Below, one piece after another: positions 1 to 7,735 of a stretch of 23,148 bases of DNA. Within the stretch, counting starts at the first letter, position 1, and each line of letters begins with the position of its first letter. Both the position numbers and the translations under genes were made by a program. The notes below the pieces were generated by a model. The model was given only the letters and a program-made list of their open reading frames with translations, searched no databases and was not told where the DNA came from. Source of the DNA: an uncultured Actinomycetes bacterium (GTDB lineage Bacteria > Actinomycetota > Acidimicrobiia > Acidimicrobiales > RAAP-2); NCBI GenBank assembly GCA_903830745.1, contig CAIKVF010000109.1:1-23148 (forward strand), in the 5' to 3' direction.

Positions 1-377
1 AGTTCTGCAAAAGGTTCAACAACTTCGGCTGGCGACATGCTCACGAGCCAAACTTCATCTCCTTGAGATAAGTGATGGTCAATAAGTTCCAGTGCTTCGG
101 CGTAGATGAGTGGCTCAATGAGCTCGGTAATTGATTCGGCGACAAGCTCACGTATTTCATCTGCGTCCCATCCCTTGGTGACTTTAAGAACAGATTCACG
201 AATCTTGGTGAGCTTTTCTTCATCAGCACCAAATCGCAAGAACAGCATCTGGCTAATAACGCCCCACGCGAGTGTCCTGCGTCGAAGCATTCCGCGGGCG
301 TGAAATTCGGGACCGAGTGCAACGAGAGATGACTTTGCAATAACTGTCTTGTCGAGATCGAAGAAAGCTGCGCGCAC
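1..377 (-). CDS. HAD-IB family phosphatase (SerB-like), 3' end outside window
   Basis: The first ~125 codons of a minus-strand gene run off the left edge. The protein opens MRAAFFDLDKTV, the DxDxT-type motif I of HAD hydrolases with the nucleophile Asp and the +2 Asp. This is the pattern of the IB subfamily (phosphoserine-phosphatase-like proteins common in actinobacteria). Farther on, 'VSMSPAEVVEPFAE' matches the motif II region, where a Ser/Thr binds phosphate. Motif III lies beyond the window. The start is GTG at 377: no earlier in-frame start fits, and a TAGCAT hexamer ends 7 nt before the GTG, which would suit a leaderless transcript. The gene lies 52 nt downstream of the trkA pair on the same strand. 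The family is clear; the substrate (a phosphomonoester) cannot be named. Confidence 0.82.
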   Translation of the reverse strand, partial: MRAAFFDLDKTVIAKSSLVALGPEFHARGMLRRRTLAWGVISQMLFLRFGADEEKLTKIRESVLKVTKGWDADEIRELVAESITELIEPLIYAEALELIDHHLSQGDEVWLVSMSPAEVVEPFAE

Positions 378-429
378 GTCTCTAATGCTAGGCCTCTTTA
401 GCCAAGTTACTGAAAGGTACTAAAAAGAA

Positions 430-1098
430 TTAACCAATAAAGGCAGCAGAGCACTCACTTGTGGCGCCTTCTTGTGCCATAAGAATCACGTGGTCATGCT
501 CTAAGAATCGCATTGTTGGTGTAGGGATGATTGCTTGGCCACTGCGAACAACTCCAACCACTTGCACTAATCCATCGAGGCGTAGTTCATCAAGTGTGCT
601 GTTGTTAACAATTGCTGGTGCAGTGGAGGCGAGGGTTACCTCGATGAGCTGCATTTTCCCACTAGCGAGCGACATCAGATTAATTATTGATCCAACCTCT
701 ACTGCTTCATCAACGAGTGATGTAATCAGTGCTGGCGTTGAAACCGAGACGTCAACACCCCATGATTCATTAAAGAGCCAGGTGTTACGTGCATTGTTAA
801 TGCGAGCAATCACTCGAGGGACAGCAAATTCCTGCTTCGCGAGCCAGCTGACAACCAAATTGTCTTCGTCGTCACCGGTTGCAGCAATTACTACGTCAAC
901 GCTGCGAAGTCCTATTGCAGAGAGACTTGCGTATTCGCATGCATCAGCAGCGACAACATTTATTCCAGGGTGCTGCTGCTTAATTTTTTCTGCAACGGGG
1001 TTTGACTGTTCCATCAACGTCACATCATGGTGACGATCAATGAGGTCGAGTGAAATTGCAATGCCGACTGATCCGCCTCCAGCAATAACTACTTTCAT
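430..1098 (-). CDS. TrkA-type K+ uptake regulatory protein (RCK: TrkA-N + TrkA-C)
   Basis: This is a 222-residue cytoplasmic RCK protein. The N-terminal Rossmann half starts MKVVIAGGGSVG (GxGxxG), with an acidic residue ending strand 2 (VTLMEQ), so NAD(H)/ATP-type nucleotide binding is expected. The C-terminal ~80 residues form a TrkA-C domain (GLVQVVGVVRSGQAIIPTP...DHVILMAQ). Such proteins gate K+ channels or transporters. Its ATG overlaps the stop of the upstream trkA paralogue by 4 nt (ATGA), so the two are translationally coupled and probably act together, as in the ceoB/ceoC pair of mycobacteria. No TrkH/TrkG membrane subunit is encoded here. The divergent permease at 1788 is the likeliest partner, by inference. 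Confidence 0.88.
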   Translation of the reverse strand: MKVVIAGGGSVGIAISLDLIDRHHDVTLMEQSNPVAEKIKQQHPGINVVAADACEYASLSAIGLRSVDVVIAATGDDEDNLVVSWLAKQEFAVPRVIARINNARNTWLFNESWGVDVSVSTPALITSLVDEAVEVGSIINLMSLASGKMQLIEVTLASTAPAIVNNSTLDELRLDGLVQVVGVVRSGQAIIPTPTMRFLEHDHVILMAQEGATSECSAAFIG

Positions 1099-1748
1099 GA
1101 CTGTCCTCCTTCAAGAACAGCCTTTAGCTTGGCGAGCCCAGCATTTGTTACGAGACATTCAATGATGTCGTCTTCTTGAGAGAACAGTTCATCAACGTTT
1201 AGGCGACCAACACCACTTCGAACGAGTCCAACAACCTTTACGTCGTTGTCATTATTAAAGAACTTGATTGGTTTTCCAGCCAGGTGATCTGGGACAACTC
1301 GCTCAACGAGGTGCAACGTGTCAGTTCCGTCACTCCACTCAATGGCGTCATCAGAAGGAATAATCCAGCGCTTTACCTGCTTGGTGGTCCACAGCGAAGT
1401 AGCAACTGTTGGGATGCCAAGCTTCATGTAAATACCGGCACGCTGAGGGTCGTAAATTCTTGCAACTACATTTTTGATTTGGTAGTTATCGCGCGCAATT
1501 CGAGCGCAGAGAATGTTCGAGTTGTCTCCGCTAGTAACAGCAGCGAGTGCGTCAGCGTGGCTGGCGTCTGCTTGAAGCAAGATTTCACGGTCAAAGCCTG
1601 AGCCGACCAGTGTTTTGCCGCTAAAACGTGTCAGACGGCGAAATGCGTCACGGTTTTTGTCGATAACGACAACTGAATGTCCTTCTTCAGATAGCTGCAT
1701 TGCTAATTCAGATCCGACTCGGCCGCAGCCAACCACAACGATGTGCAT
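1095..1748 (-). CDS. trkA: TrkA-type K+ uptake regulatory protein, first of the pair
   Basis: This 217-residue RCK protein begins MHIVVVGCGRVGSELA, a canonical Rossmann GxGxxG, with Asp at the end of strand 2 (VVVIDKNRDAF). A TrkA-C domain follows at the C-terminus (VKVVGLVRSGVGRLNVDEL...DIIECLV). The open frame extends 12 codons upstream (to 1784), but MHIVVV at 1748 is where homologues start, so I use it. The gene is the first of a two-gene unit; its stop overlaps the next start in ATGA. It diverges from the permease at 1788, the same geometry as ceoB next to an APC transporter in mycobacteria (family knowledge). The inferred role is nucleotide- or c-di-AMP-responsive control of potassium transport; the ligand cannot be read from sequence. 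Confidence 0.88.
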   Translation of the reverse strand: MHIVVVGCGRVGSELAMQLSEEGHSVVVIDKNRDAFRRLTRFSGKTLVGSGFDREILLQADASHADALAAVTSGDNSNILCARIARDNYQIKNVVARIYDPQRAGIYMKLGIPTVATSLWTTKQVKRWIIPSDDAIEWSDGTDTLHLVERVVPDHLAGKPIKFFNNDNDVKVVGLVRSGVGRLNVDELFSQEDDIIECLVTNAGLAKLKAVLEGGQS

Positions 1749-1770
1749 TAAGCCAGTTGACCACACTTTC

Positions 1771-1798
1771 GTTATAAAACGCAAGTATTGACGTTAAA
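1771..1798 (-). promoter_or_regulatory. possible sigma-A promoter of the trkA pair
   Basis: On the minus strand TTTAAC (1798-1793) and TATAAC (1776-1771) are separated by 16 bp, close to a housekeeping -35/-10 pair. Transcription would begin about 15 nt before the trkA ATG at 1748. This is pattern matching only. The gap to the divergent permease is very short, so promoters for both directions must overlap or reach into a coding region. Confidence 0.3.
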
Positions 1799-4202
1799 CC
1801 TGCCTGGTTGGTTTAGTGTTGACTACGTGTCAGAAGCCGATAAGCAGATCTCAAGTAACACTCGTGTACTTACTTCTCACGCAAATATCAGCACCGTTTA
1901 TCCTGAAACTTTAGGCTACCGCGTCAAGCGAGCACTGCTTGGAAAACCTTTTGTTTCTGAACAATTAGCGGGCGAGCGAATCAATAAACCGGTTGGGCTT
2001 GGGGTTCTTGCTCCAGACTGCATTTCTTCTTCGGCGTATGGCGCTGAACAGATCCTGACGCAATTGACACCTTTTATTGGTCTTGCTGCGTTCTCACTGC
2101 TCGTCCCAATCATGTTCGTCATCATTGGTGTTTTGTTACTTGTTACGTTGTCATATCTCGATGTGATTGGTTATTACAGTGCCGCTGGTGGTTCCTACAT
2201 AGTTGTTCGAGAAAACTTCGGTCCTAAAACTGCAACGGTAACTGCAGCTGCACTTTTGATTGACTACATCGTTACTGTGGCCGTTCAGTGCAGCGCGGGA
2301 ACTGCAGCATTAACGAGTGCTGTTCCTTCATTAGTTCCATACACAGTGGTCATAACCGTCGCAGTTGTACTTATTCTCATATATGTAAATTTGCGAGGAG
2401 TCAGAGAAGCAGGAAGTTTCTTTGCGTTCCCGACGTATTTCTTTATCACCATGATGACTGGAACAATCATTTTCGGTGTCACCAAGTACTTCTCAGGATC
2501 ACTGCACCACTTAGCTCAGCCTGCAACAAACCTTCTTGTTGATGGTCGCTTGGGAACTGGCGGCCACGGTCTCTTGATGGGTGTTGCATTCCTGTCCCTG
2601 CTGCGTGCTTACGCAAACGGTGGATCGTCGCTGACTGGACTCGAAGCGATTTCTAACGGTGTGTCGATTTTTAAAAAACCAGAAGCTCGCAATGCGCGAA
2701 TTGTCATGGTGGTTATGTCGTGCACGCTTGCCTTCTTACTTCTTGGTACAACATTCCTCGCGAAATGGACACACGCACTTCCTTACGCTGCAGGTTCTCC
2801 AACAGTTGTGAGTCAAGAAGTATTAGCGGTGTTCGGCTCACACGGCCTTGGTCACATTGTTTTCTATTTAGTGCAGTTCGCAACAATGATGATTCTTTTC
2901 ACCGGTGGCAACACGAGTTTTAATGGTTTCCCGTCTCTCTGTAACTACGTTGCTAATGATCAGTTCTTACCTCGTCAACTCACCAAGCGTGGTCACCGCT
3001 TAGCGTTCTCGAATGGAATTTTGGTTCTTGGTTCATTGGCGCTGGTACTTGTTCTTGCATTCAAAGCACAAGTCAATGGACTTATTGCGCTGTACGCAAT
3101 TGGTGTGTTCACTGCATTCTCTATGGCTGGCGCAGGAATGGCAAAGAAGCACTTGAGTGAACGGGGACCACACTGGCGCAGAGGGCTAATTATTAATGCG
3201 CTGTCTTGCTTCGTGACATTAATCGTTGCTCTTATTTTTGCAGTCGTTAAATTCTCAGAAGGCGCATGGATTGCAGTAGTCGCTGGACCAATCATGGTTC
3301 TTGGTCTTCTACAAATGAACAAGTCGTACAGAAAAGAGAACGCTGTCTTTGAGGCATCTCGTTCCAGTGGCTCTACGGTTGCGAAGTTTAAATTGCACCG
3401 AGTTGTGGTCTTTGTAGATAGCTACGACATCGCAACTGAGCGCGCACTGCAGTACTGCGCCACGCTTAACCCATATTCAATTCGTGCAGTGCACTTCGAC
3501 ATTGACCCACTCGTTACAAAACGACTTGAAGCTGCATGGGGAGCAGAGAACTCTGCTTCAGCATCAATCAACCTAGAAGTGTTTGACTGCGAAGACCGAC
3601 GCGTTGACCGAGCAGCGCTTGAACTTGTTGCTGACGTTGTGCGAGACCCTGATGTTTTCTGCATGGTTATCTTGCCGCGCAGAGGATTCTCATCAAGACT
3701 CCAGCGTTTGCTCCACGACCGCACTGCTGACTCCATTGCTGATGCGGTCATGCACATTCCACGTTCGGCGGCGACGATTATTCCTTATCGCATGGGCGAC
3801 AAGAAGTTCACCGAAAACAAAGCTGTTGAAGTTGCAATGAGTGACGAAGTAAAGCGTGGTGGTGTTCGTGAAGACGCACACCTTGAAGCCGACGTCAAGC
3901 TCGCTGAGCGCTCTGTTGGTGCTGATCCAATTGGTGGACTGAAGGACCGTGAGCTTGTTGAGATTGCTGGTCGTGTTCGTGCGATGGCAATTTCAAATGA
4001 GAGTGGCGGTAGTGAACTACGTTGCACAATTGCTGACAACACCGGATCAGTCACACTCGTCTTTCAAGGCAGAAGTGAAGTACCAGGCATTGAGCGTGGA
4101 ACACGTTTGTTGGTTCGAGGCACAGTTTCGTCACTTCGACGTGAGGCTGTCATATTGAACCCTCAGTACGAAATTGTCGCCACTCCTGACACTGAAGAAT
4201 AA
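1788..4202 (+). CDS. KimA/APC-type permease with C-terminal USP-like and OB-fold domains
   Basis: The protein has 804 residues from TTG 1788. Residues ~1-60 are hydrophilic. Residues ~65-500 carry about 12 hydrophobic segments of the APC superfamily. The stretch LAPDCISSSAYGAEQIL resembles the first helix of KimA/YdaO high-affinity K+ importers. Residues ~531-672 (KLHRVVVFVDSYD...) look like the cytosolic USP-like domain of that family. Residues ~715-800 (VEIAGRVRAMAIS...ELRCTIADNTGSVTLVF...) form an OB-fold of the nucleic-acid-binding type, with no stop in between. In mycobacteria an APC permease and an OB-fold protein are separate genes in the same neighbourhood; here they are joined. With the divergent TrkA pair this suggests potassium uptake (inference). 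The start is uncertain: no Shine-Dalgarno is seen, and GTG at 1827 is a good alternative because TTGACG at 1788 resembles a -35 box and TAGTGT ends 7 nt before that GTG. Confidence 0.8.
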   Translation: MTLNLPGWFSVDYVSEADKQISSNTRVLTSHANISTVYPETLGYRVKRALLGKPFVSEQLAGERINKPVGLGVLAPDCISSSAYGAEQILTQLTPFIGLAAFSLLVPIMFVIIGVLLLVTLSYLDVIGYYSAAGGSYIVVRENFGPKTATVTAAALLIDYIVTVAVQCSAGTAALTSAVPSLVPYTVVITVAVVLILIYVNLRGVREAGSFFAFPTYFFITMMTGTIIFGVTKYFSGSLHHLAQPATNLLVDGRLGTGGHGLLMGVAFLSLLRAYANGGSSLTGLEAISNGVSIFKKPEARNARIVMVVMSCTLAFLLLGTTFLAKWTHALPYAAGSPTVVSQEVLAVFGSHGLGHIVFYLVQFATMMILFTGGNTSFNGFPSLCNYVANDQFLPRQLTKRGHRLAFSNGILVLGSLALVLVLAFKAQVNGLIALYAIGVFTAFSMAGAGMAKKHLSERGPHWRRGLIINALSCFVTLIVALIFAVVKFSEGAWIAVVAGPIMVLGLLQMNKSYRKENAVFEASRSSGSTVAKFKLHRVVVFVDSYDIATERALQYCATLNPYSIRAVHFDIDPLVTKRLEAAWGAENSASASINLEVFDCEDRRVDRAALELVADVVRDPDVFCMVILPRRGFSSRLQRLLHDRTADSIADAVMHIPRSAATIIPYRMGDKKFTENKAVEVAMSDEVKRGGVREDAHLEADVKLAERSVGADPIGGLKDRELVEIAGRVRAMAISNESGGSELRCTIADNTGSVTLVFQGRSEVPGIERGTRLLVRGTVSSLRREAVILNPQYEIVATPDTEE

Positions 4203-4366
4203 ATTTTCTTGAAGCACCATTCGTCAGTAACTATCTGGCGATTGGCTCACTCTGGGCCTACGACCACGTTAGGTATGTAACAAGGGTGCCTCTAACCTTG
4301 CCTATCTTGTAGGGCGATACTTCTTCTAAAGTTTCGTCCCCTATTAATAGGTGAAAGGTGGTGAGC
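4203..4366. other. intergenic gap before topA
   Basis: About 160 bases between the permease and topA. I see no convincing hairpin terminator, RNA gene or small ORF. Several partial -35/-10 matches occur (for example TTGTAG and TAAAGT near 4309-4332), but none has good spacing. The only clear signal is the topA ribosome binding site at its end. Confidence 0.5.
4354..4361 (+). promoter_or_regulatory. ribosome binding site that fixes the topA start
   Basis: AAAGGTGG at 4354-4361 is complementary to the 16S 3' end and lies 5 nt before ATG 4367. The upstream in-frame GTG at 4358 falls inside this site, so ATG 4367 (MARALVIVES) is preferred. Confidence 0.65.
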
Positions 4367-7132
4367 ATGGCACGAGCGCTAGTAATTGTTGAATCAGTAG
4401 CAAAAGCAACCCGTATTCAGGGCATGCTCGGACCTGACTACATTGTCAAGCCTTCCATTGGCCACATTCGCGACCTTCCCCAAAGTGCAGCTGACATTCC
4501 AGCATCGGTAAAGGGCGAAAAATGGGCCCGCCTCGGAATCAACGTAACTGACCACTTCAAGCCGGTCTACGTAATTTCGAGTGACCGTAAGAAAATCGTT
4601 GCTGAATTAAAGGCTGCCCTAAAAGAGGTGGACGAGGTCTACCTAGCAAGCGATGAAGACCGCGAAGGAGAGGCAATTGCCTGGCACCTCGTAGAGGTTC
4701 TGAATCCAAAGATTCCAGTGAAGCGAATGGTCTTTCACGAAATCACTCCAGCAGCTATTGCTAAGGCTGTGTCTGAGACTCGCGAAATCAACATGAAACT
4801 CGTTGATGCACAGGAAGGTAGGCGCTTTCTTGACCGCCTCGTGGGTTATGAAGTTTCTCCAGTTCTCTGGCGCGCAGTCGATAAGGCACGCTCTGCTGGT
4901 CGTGTGCAATCTGTTGCTATCAAGCTTGTGTGTGAACGTGAACGCGAGCGCATGGCCTTCAGGTCAGCAACATGGTTTGACGTAACTGCTGTACTCAATG
5001 CAAAGAGTGCAACCTTCGACGCAACACTTGAATCAATTAATGGTTCAGCACTGGCTACCGGAAAAAACTTTGACTCACTCGGTCAACTTGATTCAAAGAA
5101 TCCAGTTGAAGTGCTTACCCAGTCATCCGTTGATTCAATTGCGGAAAAACTAATCGGTGCGAAGGTTTCAATCATCTCAATTGCATCAACACCTCGCACC
5201 CAGAAGCCACAGCCTCCGTTTATGACTTCATCACTACAGATTGAAGCAAGCCGCAAACTTCGTTTTGACCCAGAGCGCACCATGCGTGCCGCCCAGCGTC
5301 TCTATGAACAAGGTTGGATCACTTACATGCGTACTGACTCGACGACGTTGTCTGATGAAGCCATCAACGCAGCGCGTTCAATGGCGGCGTCAATGTTTGG
5401 CGACGACTACGTCTCTGATGTTCCTCGTCGTTATGACCGCAAAGTAAAGAACGCTCAAGAGGCTCACGAAGCAATTCGTCCAGCCGGTGAAACCTTCAAA
5501 ACACTCGATGAAGCACAGAGCTCACTTGGTGGCGATGAACTTATGGTTTACGACCTCATTTGGAAGCGCACTATTGCTTCTCAGATGGTTGACGCCAAAT
5601 TAACGCAGGACAAAGTTCGACTCACGACAACGCTTTCGGACATCACTGGATTTAGTGGTGACGTAGAAGCGGGGCTCAGTGCTACTGGACTTCGCATTGA
5701 GTTCCCAGGATTTCGTCGTGCCTACGTTGAAGGCATGGACGACCCAGAAGCAGAACTCGCGGACCAAGAGCGCATCTTGCCTCCACTCACTGAGGGTGAA
5801 GTTGTTCCAGTCGTGAGTGCTGAAGCAAAGGGCCACGACACTCAGCCACCAGATCGCTACTCAGAAGCCACACTTATCAAGAAGATGGAAGAACTTGGTA
5901 TTGGTCGACCATCAACCTACGCATCAGTCATGAAGACAATTGACCGACGTGGTTACGTTTGGAAGAAGGGCAAGTCTCTCGTTCCTGCGTACCGTGCATT
6001 CGCAGTTGTGAACTTGCTGCAGACCTACTTCTCAGACCTCGTGGACTACCAGTTCACTGCAGCAATGGAAGACCAGCTCGACGAAATCGCGCAGGGAACA
6101 CAAGACCTCGTTCCATGGCTTGAGAAGTTCTACTTCGGTAACCCTGCTGCAACAACAGAGCTTGCAAAGATGGGCCTCGAGCACATGACACAGACCAAGC
6201 ATGAGTTCGACTTCGCTGCAATTAACTCAATCCAGCTTGGTGTTGCTCCAGACGGGGTGGAAGTTTCTGTTCGCTCAGGTCGCTACGGTCCGTATCTCAT
6301 CCATGGTGAAGATAAGGCTTCAATTCCTGAAGCAACTGAGCCAGACTCGCTCACTGTTGAACACGCGTTGGCACTTCTTGCTGCACCAAGTAACGACCGT
6401 GAGCTCGGAACTGATGACGAAACAGGTCTACCAATCTTTCTTAAGGCCGGACGCTACGGACCATACGTTCAAATTGGTGAAATGACTAACCCTAAGGAAA
6501 AGCCAAAGACTGCTTCTCTCTTTACAACAATGACGCTCGAAGACATGACCTTAGAAGACGCCAAGAAAATCTTGTCGCTTCCTCGCACCATTGGTGATCA
6601 CCCAGAAGGTGGCGATCCAATCTTGGTGCAGAACGGTCGTTACGGTCCGTACATCACGTGGGGTAAAGAAACTCGTTCGCTCGAATCTGAAGATCAAATC
6701 TTTGAGATTGATCTCGCTGGCGCACTCGCACTTTTGGCGCAACCTAAGCAGCGTGGTCGCAGAGCTGCAGCGGGCCCACTAAAGGATCTCGGTGAAGACC
6801 CAGTTACGAAGCGCAACGTTGTTGTAAAGAACGGAAAGTTCGGACTCTATGTAACCGATGGGGAAGTGAACGCCACACTTCGACTCGGCGACACTCCAGA
6901 AACAATTTCACTCGACCGTGCATGCGAACTACTTGCTGAACGTCGTAATGCTGATCCGTCAACAGCTCGTCCACGCAAGGCTGCGAAGAAGGTTGCAAAG
7001 AAAGCTGCCAAGAAGCCAGCGAAGAAAGCAACAGCGAAAAAAACTGCAGGAGCCCAAAAGCGTGAAGCAGTAGCCAAGGGTGCGAAAGTAAATGCCGCGC
7101 TCGCACAAACCGCCAAGTCGGACGAAGAATAA
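4367..7132 (+). CDS. topA: DNA topoisomerase I (type IA)
   Basis: The 921-residue enzyme relaxes negatively supercoiled DNA through a transient 5'-phosphotyrosine. The TOPRIM domain has the catalytic Glu at 9 (VIVES) and the acidic triad in DEDREGE (96-102), which binds Mg2+. The active-site Tyr is Y320 in GWITYMRTDS. C-terminal to the core are four Topo-C repeats around (R/K)(Y/F)GxY: three GRYGPY copies and one GKFGLY. A tail of Lys/Ala repeats (KKVAKKAAKKPAKK) follows. There are no Cys4 zinc fingers, as is usual for actinobacterial TopA, where the basic tail and repeats bind DNA. The stop overlaps the tmk ATG by 1 nt (TAATG), so topA, tmk and holB form an operon. Confidence 0.97.
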   Translation: MARALVIVESVAKATRIQGMLGPDYIVKPSIGHIRDLPQSAADIPASVKGEKWARLGINVTDHFKPVYVISSDRKKIVAELKAALKEVDEVYLASDEDREGEAIAWHLVEVLNPKIPVKRMVFHEITPAAIAKAVSETREINMKLVDAQEGRRFLDRLVGYEVSPVLWRAVDKARSAGRVQSVAIKLVCERERERMAFRSATWFDVTAVLNAKSATFDATLESINGSALATGKNFDSLGQLDSKNPVEVLTQSSVDSIAEKLIGAKVSIISIASTPRTQKPQPPFMTSSLQIEASRKLRFDPERTMRAAQRLYEQGWITYMRTDSTTLSDEAINAARSMAASMFGDDYVSDVPRRYDRKVKNAQEAHEAIRPAGETFKTLDEAQSSLGGDELMVYDLIWKRTIASQMVDAKLTQDKVRLTTTLSDITGFSGDVEAGLSATGLRIEFPGFRRAYVEGMDDPEAELADQERILPPLTEGEVVPVVSAEAKGHDTQPPDRYSEATLIKKMEELGIGRPSTYASVMKTIDRRGYVWKKGKSLVPAYRAFAVVNLLQTYFSDLVDYQFTAAMEDQLDEIAQGTQDLVPWLEKFYFGNPAATTELAKMGLEHMTQTKHEFDFAAINSIQLGVAPDGVEVSVRSGRYGPYLIHGEDKASIPEATEPDSLTVEHALALLAAPSNDRELGTDDETGLPIFLKAGRYGPYVQIGEMTNPKEKPKTASLFTTMTLEDMTLEDAKKILSLPRTIGDHPEGGDPILVQNGRYGPYITWGKETRSLESEDQIFEIDLAGALALLAQPKQRGRRAAAGPLKDLGEDPVTKRNVVVKNGKFGLYVTDGEVNATLRLGDTPETISLDRACELLAERRNADPSTARPRKAAKKVAKKAAKKPAKKATAKKTAGAQKREAVAKGAKVNAALAQTAKSDEE

Positions 7133-7734
7133 TGGCTCGAGGGATCTTCCTCGTGTTTGAAGGTATCGACGCGAGTGGTAAATCAACGCAGGCCAAGCGC
7201 ATTGCAAAAGAACGCAACGCATTGTTTACGTTTGAACCTGGCGACACTGCGGTTGGAAAAGACCTTCGCCGCTGGTTGCTTGATGCAGCCACACCCATGA
7301 AGCCTGAAACTGAAGCGTTGCTAATGACTGCTGACCGCTCGCACCACGTTGACACGCTCATTAAGCCGACACTCGAAAGCGCAAAGAGCGTTGTTGCTGA
7401 CCGCTTCTACGCTTCAACACTTGCGTACCAAGGCTACGGACGAGGAGTCGATCTTTCACAGTTGCGCGCAGCTACACAACTCGCAATTGGCGACTGTTTG
7501 CCTGATCTAACAATTCTCATTGACCTCCCGGTTGACGTTGCCAATGAGCGCCGTGAACGAAATGCGAAAGACCGCTTTGAGTCCTCCGACATTGATTTTC
7601 ACAATCGCGTCCGTAGTGGTTATTTAGAACTCGCCAAGACCGATGGCGTCGAGTGGTTTGTTGTAGATGGCACTAAATCAGAGGCGGAAGTTGCTGCTTT
7701 GATTGACGAGCGCCTCGCCGCATTACCTTGGTGA
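7132..7734 (+). CDS. tmk: thymidylate kinase
   Basis: This 200-residue cytosolic kinase converts dTMP plus ATP to dTDP, the step before dTTP. The P-loop is GIDASGKST (11-19), preceded by FEG. The EPG motif at 35-37 and the DRFYAS segment (D90-R91), which contact dTMP and phosphates, are present. The lid region is ERRERNAKDRFES. The length is typical for the family (about 200-215). It starts at the ATG sharing one base with the topA stop and is followed one base later by holB, giving a DNA-replication operon. The EPG segment reads TFEPGDT instead of the usual TREPGGT, a mild divergence within the dTMP site; otherwise nothing is unusual. Confidence 0.96.
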   Translation: MARGIFLVFEGIDASGKSTQAKRIAKERNALFTFEPGDTAVGKDLRRWLLDAATPMKPETEALLMTADRSHHVDTLIKPTLESAKSVVADRFYASTLAYQGYGRGVDLSQLRAATQLAIGDCLPDLTILIDLPVDVANERRERNAKDRFESSDIDFHNRVRSGYLELAKTDGVEWFVVDGTKSEAEVAALIDERLAALPW

Positions 7735-7735
7735 G

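Noticed and set aside
41..340. Open frame on the minus strand of 99 codons
   Set aside because: It lies in a different frame over the HAD phosphatase, whose frame reads AAFFDLDKT and is clearly coding.
1757..1778. TTGACC and TATAAA as a plus-strand promoter for the permease
   Set aside because: The spacing is only 10 bp, far too short for a -35/-10 pair.
6804..7361. Open frame of 185 codons on the minus strand
   Set aside because: It is antisense to the topA tail and the tmk start; both sense frames have strong family motifs.
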